DNA from: Mercenaria mercenaria
Lineage: Eukaryota > Mollusca > Bivalvia > Venerida > Veneridae
DNA: 64,000 nucleotides
Assembly: GCF_021730395.1 (NCBI RefSeq)
Contig: NC_069373.1
Location: 49,070,501 to 49,134,500, forward strand
Direction: 5' to 3'
The notes under the pieces were generated by a model. That model was not told the origin of the DNA. It saw only the letters and a program-made list of their open reading frames with translations, and did not search any database. This document shows positions 12,181 to 21,099 of this stretch, piece after piece. Both the position numbers and the translations under genes were made by a program. Positions within the stretch are counted from its first letter, which is position 1; each line of letters starts with the position of its first letter.

Positions 12181-13037
12181 ATTTTTCATATTCATAAGTA
12201 TATACAGTACGAAAATCTTCTGATCAAATTTTCCAAATGCATGTATCAGGCGTTTTAAAGGTCCCCGAGCCTGATGCCAGATCTGTTCATATACAATATG
12301 TATCTATAGTCGCCACCGGAAACCCATATGTAGGACTCTTCTAGAAGACTGTTAGACTGATTGTGCTAGATATAGAAAACGCTCCAGTTTAAGACGTTGT
12401 CCTGGTTCTTTCACGTACGAGGTGTATACATCCATACACGGGACTCTTATCCCAATGTTAGTAAGTTTAATCGGAGGAGCGGGTACTCTTATTTATTACC
12501 ACTGGACCACTGTATCTACTTTAACTTTGACAGACAGTGAATTGATAGTCGTTATAAAAAGTCTTCATTTTCAGTGGAGACCATGATTTACCTTTACAAG
12601 CTACCGTTGCGTTTATTGTACCTTGACATCCTGGTACACCTCATATATTTAGTGAAACCAGTTGTGAATAATCATAGCATACCATAAACCTGTAAACTCC
12701 TAGTATTTGAACTACTATCAACAAGGTGCATGTAATCACCAAAATACTTCGCACATATACGTACAAACACATAATATATCTCGCTTAGAACAAAGACAGG
12801 CGGCTAAGTAAGGGTACAGCTATGGAACGGTGAAAGGCAACTTGTGACAATTCAAACCTAAGGCTTACCAAAGATTTAAGCAATTTAAACAGAGTAAATA
12901 CTTAGTAACTTATTCCACGCCGAACTGGTTTGTATAATTTCTTTACTGTTATGATGACTATCATGACCTCGTTGTACAGATGATAGAATGAAGTATTTAA
13001 TTTGAGGGTACGACCATCAAGTCCTACTCAAAATATA
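12181..13037 (-). other. 3' flank / probable 3' UTR of gene 1
   Basis: Downstream of the gene 1 stop at 13038 on the minus strand. AATAAA signals on the minus strand lie at 12612-12617 and near 12489-12494, giving a possible 3' UTR of about 420-550 nt. Nothing else recognised. Confidence 0.4.
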
Positions 13038-13475
13038 TCATACTTTATGTTCCCGAATATCTGAAATTTTCCATTCTTCATTCAAAAATGCATTTTGTCT
13101 CGTAACAGATTGTCTTTTCAAGGGCACAGGCTTGTTTGCTAAATGTGGTTTTTGAGAAGTTATTTCTAGGTCAGGTTTTGTCGTCGTCATAGCTGAACGG
13201 TTTTCTTTAGTCATATTATCACCTGACGGCCTTACTGGATCAATTTCAGAATTAATTTCCACCATCACAGAAAGACTTTCTTTGGGCATAGTATCAGTTT
13301 GCAACCTCTTTGTTTCTGTTTCCGACTTCAGTGTCGTCAAAGGAGAACTTCTTATCTTAGGAATGGCGGTGTATTGAGGACTATGTCTGTCTAATTCCGG
13401 ATCCGATACCGTCACAGTCGAATGACTGTCTTTGCACAATATGTCATCTTGTAAGCTTTGTGCGACCGCAAATGC
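13038..13475 (-). CDS. Gene 1 exon 4, Ser/Thr-rich tail and stop
   Basis: The acceptor ttatccag lies at 13476-13477; the exon enters in phase 0 with AFAVAQSLQDD and ends at TGA (13038). The 145 residues are disordered in character with many Ser/Thr, repeated Lys-Glu-Ser pieces (MPKESLS, MTKENRS) and a short Pro/basic element (NKPVPLKRQS). Gene 2 has a shorter counterpart at 20866-21099 with a related Pro/Lys motif. Confidence 0.72.
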   Translation of the reverse strand, partial: AFAVAQSLQDDILCKDSHSTVTVSDPELDRHSPQYTAIPKIRSSPLTTLKSETETKRLQTDTMPKESLSVMVEINSEIDPVRPSGDNMTKENRSAMTTTKPDLEITSQKPHLANKPVPLKRQSVTRQNAFLNEEWKISDIREHKV

Positions 13476-16400
13476 CTGGATAAGAAAAATGCCCTTCTTT
13501 AAAAAAAGGTCAGAACTTAGAACAATTTTTTAGACCGGTGCCCATTTTGCTTGAGCATACACTTGATTTTACGACAGATTTTACTCTAGGTTTTATTTTT
13601 TGAGACTTATGAGTGAAAAGCAAATTAAAATACATGTTGTAAGCTCTCTTATGATATTTACAATCACTATATTTTTTGTATTGAAAGAAAAAAAAACACA
13701 TTTACTTTCGTATATATATTGGCGTAATGATAAGGATGGTCTGACGTCATTTACAAAAAAAGAACTTGAACAAAATGGCGTCGTTGGATAAATTCTTTTC
13801 AAAATTGGACACCAAATTTTTAAGCAAGAGGGTCATGATGACCCTATATCGCTCACCTGTTACACTTGGCTTTGGAAACATTAAGATAAACGTTCTGACC
13901 AAGATTCATGAAGATAGGGTCATAAATGTGCCCTCTAGAGTGTTAACAAGCTTTTCCTTTGATTTGAGTGGTAACCTAGGTTTTGACCCCAAATGACCCA
14001 GTTTTGAATTTGGCCTAGGAATCATCCATATAAACACTCTTACCAAGTTTCATGAAGATAGGGTAATAAATATGGCCTCTAAGGTGTTAACATATTTTTC
14101 CTTTGATTTGACCTGGTGGCCTAGTTTTTGACCCCACATGACCCAGTTCCGGACTTGGCATAGAGATCATCAAGATAAACATTCTGTGCAAGTTTATATT
14201 AAATCGAAGCATAAATGAAACCTCAATATGGCTGAAAGGACCAAAACAGAAAATTATGCCCCTTTCAGGGTTAGTAACTCTAAAACCCATGATGGAATCC
14301 AGCCGGTTTTCGGAAGGAACTGAGATCTTATTGTGACCTAAGTCATTTTTAAGTGTGGTTAAAATCGAATGTAAAATGTCACTTCTATCATGTTCACAAG
14401 TTAAAAATAAACAGTTTTTGGCTCTTCCAGGGTCAGTCAGGGACCGTAAGTCTGGAACCTATGATTGAACCTGACGGATTCATCATGAAATCCAAGATGT
14501 ATTGTTGTTAAAAATATTTTGCAAGTTTGTATCAAATCAAACCATAAATGAAGTCTCTATATGGCTGCAAAAGCCAAAATAGCAAATTTTGGCCCTTAAA
14601 GGGGCAATAACTCTGGAACTCATGATGGGATCTAACCAGTTTTCGAAAAGAACCGAGATATCTTACCAAATACAAGTTGTTTGAAAGTTTGAATAAAATT
14701 GTAGCAAAATGTGATCTCTATCGTGTTCACGAGCCAAAATAGCAAATTAAGAGGCCATAACTCTGGAAACAATGACACCATCTGGTCAGTTTTCGAAAAG
14801 AACCGAGATACGATGCCAATACAAGTTGTGTGCAAGTTTGATTAAGTTTGATAGTAAAATGTGGTCTCTATCGTGTTCACAAGAAATTGTGAATGGACGG
14901 ACGGACGACGGACAAAGGGCGATCACAAGAGCTCACCTTGTCACTACGTGACAGGTGAGCTAAACGAACTGAAAATTATAGCTAAAATTAATTTTGATCA
15001 AAACTAAATCGGTACGACTATGCGATTTTTTACTGGATCTAATAATAATTTAAATAAAATCCAGGAACTTTATTTTCACCGGAAGGCGAGTTACAATTGA
15101 ATGTGGGCGTATCTTTTTTGTCTGTTCTATTTAGATATGAAAAAGATCGATATCCTGACATATATTTTGATTTTCTGATACTCATAAAAAGCAAACCATT
15201 TATTTTTGTAGCAAGGTACTGTAAAAATATAGATATGAGAAATCAGTGCAATGTTTGTGCGTCTATACGGGTATTATTCATGTTTTGGCACGTCCCAATG
15301 TGGTATATACCCGCATAAATGCACAATAATATCATTTAGTACTTTAACAGTTTATCCTTTTCAGAATCCTTAGATTTTTCGACGATATATATCCGTATTT
15401 AACTTTCTAATGAAACCCTGTATGATGTATTTAATTACAGCTTTTATACAAATAAGATTTGTACACGTACACAAATGTTGCACTTTCTATTACCTTTCCA
15501 AACCGAGTATGCTATTATTTTGATTAATTGCGATTCATCTGTTTAGATTTTATTTGTTTTGTAATTTAAACTAAACTTACTTTTTTCTTTAGCTTAGTGA
15601 CGTCCTGTTCTGGTTCTTTAGTATTCTCAGTTTGCTCATTCATATGGCTGACATCGCTTTGGGAATCTGTTTCGAACTCAGATACGGATGACCGAGGGGA
15701 CATTGATGATACCATTGAACTAAATATTTCAAATGGCACGATCTTATTTTGTAGTTCACAACGACATTTGAGTTCTCCATTTGTGTACATCGTCCATTCA
15801 ACAACTTGGGCTAAATGGTTGTAGTGATGTTTCTTTCTCAAAGCGTTTCCAAGAGTATGGCGAACATCAGATGGGCACTGTACACAGTAGTTGTTTAGAG
15901 AATATATCACTCCATACCAGAGTTCATCCTGAGCCCCAGCTGGTTTTTCCGTTTGTACAATCAAGTTAAATAAGCCGTCGTCTATGAGACTATTTCTCCA
16001 AAGGTCATCTACAATATACTTGAGATTAACTTGGGAAATGAGTCTGCAGACGGCACATTTAGAACATCTCTTTCCATCTTTCTTATTTTGTTCGAACTTT
16101 TCTTCTACACTTGTTGCGACAGTTTCATTGTGAGATCTGAGATGCTTTAAAAACTTCTTCAGAACGTCAAAATCTCTACCTTTTACTAGAGACAGAAGGA
16201 CACGCACTTGGTCTTTACGATCTAGTTTAGTTCTTAGGTCCGCACATTCGTCTTCTGTAATGCAACCGTCTGCCAAAAGATCGTCCGGTAATTCGCTGTC
16301 CTTAAACACAATGCCATCTACAAGCTCTTTAATATGCCACTGCAGCGCATTTGCTAAACATTCCCTCTCATCCGATTTTGACAGACGTCTACCTGATAAA

Positions 16401-18335
16401 AACAGTTCGCAAATCCTGTTGAATAATTTGCAAAGGGTTTAATTTCTATGGGTGTTCTTCCAAGAAAGATATAAATGATTTATATAAATAATGGCAGGTT
16501 TGGACTTCTGGATAGTTTAGAAAAATACATAGCTCATTGATTCTTGTCATTAACTGAATTCATCTTTTTTTATCATTCTTGAGTTGCTAGAGAAATCACT
16601 CTTAATCGATATAATTATTTCATTCGACATAACAACATAAGAATGTATATCGAAGTAAGATTAGACAAATTTTAATACATATGTAAAAGCAATAGTTTAC
16701 CTTTGATGTTATATGTTTGATTTGACTTTAATGCAGGCGGCTGGTTTGACTTTCCAAGTACAGTTGATGTATTTGCTCGTGAGGAAACGGAAATATCATC
16801 TCTTGTGGACGATTCGTCATTAACGTGATGAATATCACATGAGCCGCATTTTACAAGTTTCGCCCCATGCCGAGTTTGTATGAGTAAGGTTTGCCCTTTA
16901 TGATGATAAACAGGGTTGCTAAAAGACTTCAGGAATTTTCTTTCACCTTCTATCACTTGGATGTCAGTAGCTGCGATCATCCTGAAGCCAGTTGTGGTTT
17001 TTATGATGTCACTATCTTCAACGAAAATAGCAGTACATGGTTCAGGGTTCCGGCTAAATATATCAGATCCGGGATTGCTGAATGTATCTTCGTGCTTTGG
17101 CCGTTCCGTTCCTGCGCATGCGCATCTGCATGTCTTACAATGACGGGTTTCGGATTCATCATTGTGTTCGTGGAGTATCTTCCGTATCTTTTCTTCAATA
17201 ATATCTTCTATCTCAGATCGTAGAACCGGTATAATGTCCTCTTTGATAACTTGTGAAATATTTGCATCAGACATCTGAAAATTTATACTTAAATATCATA
17301 ATATTATGGTGTGTTATTAAAACTTATATCAAAGTTTAGCCTATGAGTGTATTACAACATATAATTAAAATGATTCCTACTCAAAAGGAAATATTAAGAC
17401 TGAGCAATACATAAAGATATTTTTTACATAAAAAGAACATAAGTGCACAAAAGACAAAAACTTAATTGATTTATCTAAATTGATGAATTGATTTTATTGT
17501 TTTATTTATTGCTTAATTTTATAACAGTACTTTTATAGATACGATAATTATTTCTTCTATGTTCAGTTACAAATAACTTGATAAATCACAGTTATTGTAT
17601 TAGTACATTTTGATAAACCAATTGTAGTTCATTAGTTTGTTTAGGTCTCATAAGTGTAAATTAAAATGAAAAAAAAAATACAAAAAATGTACATCCGTTC
17701 ACAAACTGAGATATAAGAGACAAAAACATAAGCCATTGCAAAAAAATAAAACTAAATCTTATCACGGAATATAGTCAATACGGTTTTGGTAGCTTAGTAT
17801 TCATACAAAAATTGTAAAACCGAACGGTTTCTCATAGATATGTTCATTTCTCGTGCCGTGCAGTATTGTTTAAAGTTGAATCATCAGCGTAATGTATTAC
17901 TTAAGTTTAAGTTCACGTAAAACTTCCGTAACATTCAACAATATAAAAAAAGATATTTGTGTAAAACATAAAATCTTTTATTTTAACACACTACAAAATT
18001 ATGTGTACTTCAAAACTTTAAATGTAATAATTTGAGCTTTATCAGTGTAGAAGTTGATAAATTAATTGAAACAAAGTGAACTATCATAACTTAACTGAAA
18101 AATTAAAAGACTGAGGAAAACTTACCAATGGAATTCCTAATTTGTCTTTATTACCAGGGCACGGCGCTGGTGGCGACACTGGCCGATCATCAATACCTAC
18201 TCGTCTTTCCTCGTTATCTTCGTGGCCGATATGCAGGTCATGTTTAAAGTCAAACGGTTCCGAGATATGCTTAATTTGTGCTTGTCCTTCAGCCTTTAGG
18301 CCGACATTCTTTTTCATTTCGGGGTTTGGATTCAT
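13038..18335 (-). CDS. Gene 1: CRIB - linker - CARD - second death-fold-like domain - Ser/Thr tail (four exons, ~677 aa)
   Basis: Four exons join in frame: 18126-18335, 16701-17274, 15581-16392 and 13038-13475 (intron phases 0, 1, 0), all with GT-AG borders, giving 677 residues. Residues 19-40 hold a CRIB motif (ISEPFDFKHDLHIG), the family signature for binding GTP-bound Cdc42/Rac. Residues 71-262 are a linker starting with an amphipathic helix (KEDIIPVLRSEIEDIIEEKI). Residues about 267-360 read as a CARD (LPDDLLADGCITEDECADL, then DRKDQVRVLLSLV and FDVLKKFLKHL). Residues about 370-465 form a second helical domain framed by CxxC and CxC. The tail is Ser/Thr-rich and ends at a stop. Inferred role: cytoplasmic adaptor joining Rho GTPase signals to CARD assembly. 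Expression is not shown. Confidence 0.78.
13822..14963. mobile_element. Interspersed bivalve repeat in the last intron of gene 1
   Basis: It starts with aagcaagagggtcatgatga and ends with cacgacgga-like gacggacggacgac followed by gagctcacc...gtgagctaa. It has imperfect internal repetition (catgaagatagggt; ctctggaact-type units). Ends are related to those of the elements at 27402-31378 and 34907-36350. No coding frame; class uncertain (non-autonomous DNA element suspected). Confidence 0.7.
15581..16392 (-). CDS. Gene 1 exon 3, CARD plus second helical domain
   Basis: Acceptor tttatcag at 16393-16394, donor AAAAAA|GTAAGT at 15579-15580; phase 1 in, phase 0 out. The exon encodes both domains: a six-helix CARD-like block (ERECLANALQWHIKELVDGI through VEEKF) and a second block (LKYIVDDLWRNSLIDDGLF to HYNHLAQVVEWTM). 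CAVC precedes and CRC follows the second block, all conserved in gene 2. A Ser-rich stretch and a charged, Lys-rich end follow. Confidence 0.82.
16701..17274 (-). CDS. Gene 1 exon 2, helical linker
   Basis: It begins right after a tttcag acceptor in phase 0, so its first ATG is probably an internal Met rather than a start. It ends at AAAG|GTAAAC in phase 1 (191 codons plus one base). The first 40 residues form a charged amphipathic helix shared with the exons at 23047-23491 and 61258-61465. The remainder, including a Cys-rich HCKTCRCAC patch and a stretch with TDIQVIEGERKFLKSF, is particular to this gene. Confidence 0.78.
17275..18125 (-). other. Gene 1 intron 1
   Basis: AT-rich, 851 bp, with a GT donor at 18124-18125 and an AG acceptor next to 17274. 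No open frame or recognised repeat. Confidence 0.6.
18126..18335 (-). CDS. Gene 1 exon 1, CRIB motif
   Basis: 70 codons from ATG at 18335 to a consensus donor (ATTG|GTAAGT), phase 0. The motif ISEPFDFKHDLHIG fits I-S-x-P-x(2)-F-x-H-x(2)-H-[VI]-G at every fixed position, as in PAK and WASP kin. A Pro-rich stretch (RPVSPPAPCP) follows. The same exon type is found at 56839-57108. Confidence 0.8.
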
Positions 18336-18627
18336 TTTACTTATAAAGCCGTGCGCTTGACTTACTTTAAAAGAATTTTATAACACTTGATTAGAATTTT
18401 ATGCTAGACCAATACGAAATTTCCGCCAGTTTGTTTGTAATCCGCTAATACTAATTTCTAATTAATCGAAAATTCGTAGTCTATACTTAAGCGCGAAGTA
18501 ACGTTCGCTTTGTTTTTCTTCTGTTTGAAATTTAACACTCCAATCAGTCATATTCTAATACAATATCATAGAAAGAATTTACTTTCTTTACTTGAATGAA
18601 ACACAATGTGGAATGTAAAAGGATATG

Positions 18628-18635
18628 TATTTATA
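18628..18635 (-). promoter_or_regulatory. Candidate TATA box for gene 1
   Basis: The minus strand reads TATAAATA about 290 nt upstream of the gene 1 ATG. It is the only well-placed consensus I noticed, but such strings are common in AT-rich DNA, so support is weak. Confidence 0.2.
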
Positions 18636-18924
18636 GTTACTGCGCGGTAAGATTTATATTTCTTCCTTGTCGAACAAAACATGGTAAATCCCCTAAAAGA
18701 AATTTTCTCAAGCGGAAACGTGTTCGTATGTAAACTGATTAACAAAATATGTATATTTCAAAAGCATGTTTCATCACGGATACATACGCATAGCTATTTA
18801 ATGCAATTATTCATCTGTAACATAAGTAAAGAAGTCTAAATCATAACCAATATTCAGGGGAGGTAACTAGAATAAGAAAACATCTGTAGTATTCATGGTC
18901 GAGTGTCCCCTTACTGATGAGAAT

Positions 18925-19075
18925 ACGTGAGCAAGCCTTCCAGTCGGCTTACTGAAGGTCCGTGGATCCACCCAAGTGAACAAGGGGTCTTCCTACACAG
19001 TAAAAAGCGTTAAAAGTCGCCATATGACCCGCACTGTGTCAGCGTTACTTTAAAGCCAGCAAAAAAGTATTTATG
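18925..19075 (+). mobile_element. SINE body, headless
   Basis: It shares gtcgccatatgaccc and ttaaagccagcaaaaaa with the 3' parts of the SINEs at 34288-34565 and (inverse) 49815-50046. The tRNA-like head is absent or unrecognisable. Confidence 0.55.
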
Positions 19076-19107
19076 CTAAGCCAGCAAAAAAGTATTTATG
19101 CTAAGAT
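19054..19107 (+). repeat. 27-bp tandem duplication
   Basis: The unit agccagcaaaaaagtatttatgctaag is present twice in a row with no differences seen; the first copy overlaps the end of the SINE body. Confidence 0.8.
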
Positions 19108-19623
19108 AAAATTAGAGTTTCAGTTAATGTTTGTCATCATTGATATAAGTCTACTAGAAATTATTTTTTAAATTTTCCTACATTTTGTAATAGACCGTGA
19201 TTTTTCATGTAAATATTGTTAAAATTTTATTTCTCATCTTTGTATGCTTATTTATTTATTTGAGTTTGCTCTATGCACAATTACATATAAATTTTCATCA
19301 TAAAAAAAAAAAAACACATATTGTACACAGCCATTCTTAAAATAGAATTATAAGAGACTATACATACTTTAAAAGAAACAAAATAAACTGCCTTATTACA
19401 TACTCGTTTCTATTCCCCGTTAAGTTACACTGGTACCGGAAACGTCAATATTTTCTATACACTGACGCCTGAATTTCATATCGGGTGCGTGACGTAATTC
19501 AGTGTGTGTTGTTGCACTATTTTCTATTTAGTTCAGTATAGTATTGTCAATCCCATTCAGGCTATTGAACATATTTATGATATTTACATAATATTTATAC
19601 GCGCAGATGCGTATGTAATAAAA

Positions 19624-19749
19624 AGGTTATTATCTTTGCATCGGGAAATATGCACTCGTTCTTCAGCGGAAGAATACTGCGCTCCTAAAATCGCGCAATA
19701 TTTCCGCTGAAGAACAAGTGCATATTTCCCGATACAAAGCTAATAACCT
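19624..19749. repeat. Near-perfect inverted repeat (hairpin), ~48-bp arms
   Basis: Left arm aggttattatctttgcatcg... and right arm ...cgatacaaagctaataacct are reverse complements with only a few mismatches; the loop is about 30 nt. The high arm identity suggests a recent foldback or strong pairing. No gene overlaps it. Confidence 0.85.
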
Positions 19750-20119
19750 ATAAATATTACAGTACCCATATATACAAATACCACTAAAACAAAGGTTAAA
19801 CCTACGTATCATATCACTGTGTACCTAAAATATTAAACATAAGCACAGAACAGTAAAATATAGTAAAGTTATACAGCATATTACAAAAAGGTCCTTAAAC
19901 AGATAATACTTAGCTAAAATAGTGCAAAGTCTATGTTTCTGTTACAGAATAATACCAAGCTAGAAAAAGAAACAAAAGACTATGCTGCATCAATGTTTAT
20001 ACAGTACAAAGTGTTTTTTTCGGATTTTCAGTATATTATACCACGTTTTTGCTAAAATTCTTATCATATCAGGGTGGGTAAACAGAAACTGAAACTTCTA
20101 AGTATCACATAATATTCTA

Positions 20120-20400
20120 AAATTATTGCCTAAAGAATGGGCTTTTTCAAAAGTAAATTTCTATCAGCAGAAAAAGTTTGACAGTTAAACAGAACATGCA
20201 TCTCATTTTCAACAATGGTTTTGCAGAAAGTACATGTTCTCTCGTTTTCAGGTAATCCCTCCAATCGCCCATTTTCAAAACCGCAGCGGTGCAACACCAC
20301 ACCTGAACTTTGCCAAAGCCGATCTTTGAGAATATGGTAGCTGTATTTTGCAATATGGTTCAACTTCGTATCTAGTTTTAAAGAGTTTTTAAGATCTTAG
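20120..20400 (-). pseudogene. LINE C-terminal zinc-knuckle fragment
   Basis: The minus-strand frame reads LEGLPENERTCTFCKTIVENEMHVLFNCQTF, the Cys/His pattern (CxxC...H...C) of the zf-RVT region found at the ends of some LINE reverse transcriptases. No RT core adjoins it, so it is a 5'-truncated remnant. Confidence 0.65.
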
Positions 20401-20865
20401 TTAGGGTCCACACCACTGATGCTCAGCTCTCCACTGGAGTATATGGGTGTCTATGAGAACAGTTGATATATCATTTAATCATTTTTTACAACGGAAAGGA
20501 AATTGTATAAATGCCTGTAAACCATGTGAAGGTAGCTTATCCTTTACAAGAAATAGCCAGTTTTTACATCTGTCGCTTCCTTTGGCTGAAGACCAGTCAT
20601 ACAATGACTCTAGTGTTATCATAGTTAATACAAAGATTACAGTGGTCTAAAATGTTGTAATACTATGTAAATCTGATATAATATTTATTCAGAGTATGTT
20701 ATCACATTTGTCTGCTTTTTGATGTACTCACTTTTATTTACATTTTTTTTGTGCATTTTAGATAGTCTTCCTTCTTCAAATACTTTCCATTATATATCAT
20801 ACAATTCCAAGTAAGCTTCCAAAGTTATGAATTATTTTTTTCTCTCTTTTTATTACAATAAGAAG

Positions 20866-21099
20866 CTATTTTGAACATTCTGGTGTTTGAGCTCTCACAG
20901 GCTTCTTTGGAACTGCTGGCTTCATTCGTGGATACGGCTTTGCAGCATCTATGGTTGTTTTATTAACATAATCAGGTACACCATCCGACACGGGTGTCTT
21001 TGAAAATGTTTGAGAGTTAAGGTCTGGTTGGATTCTCTCTTGGGGAATGCTATCTTCAAAAGAACTATCGGCACCCAGGGCAATACGTGAGGGTGTAAG
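20866..21099 (-). CDS. Gene 2 last exon, Pro/Lys-rich tail
   Basis: The exon has no Met, so a simple start-to-stop search would miss it. It follows an atattttcag acceptor (21100-21101), enters in phase 0 (LTPSRIALGADSSFEDS) and ends at TAG (20866-20868) after 77 residues. The end is rich in PxxP-type elements (KPYPRMKPAVPKKP), possible SH3 ligands. Frame, acceptor and position match exon 4 of gene 1. Confidence 0.72.
   Translation of the reverse strand, partial: LTPSRIALGADSSFEDSIPQERIQPDLNSQTFSKTPVSDGVPDYVNKTTIDAAKPYPRMKPAVPKKPVRAQTPECSK

Noticed and set aside
11947-12258. 103-codon open frame
   Set aside because: It lies almost wholly within a palindromic MITE; the same peptide pattern appears at 49346-49621 for the same reason.
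17104-17126. tgcgcatgcgca palindrome as an NRF1 promoter site
   Set aside because: It lies within the coding linker exon of gene 1 and encodes the Cys-rich patch.
16891-17223. 110-codon plus-strand open frame over gene 1 exon 2
   Set aside because: Antisense shadow of the linker exon, with no splice or composition support.
18984-18993. NF-kB-like string (ggggtcttcc) upstream of gene 1
   Set aside because: One base off consensus and located inside a SINE body more than 600 bp from the start codon.
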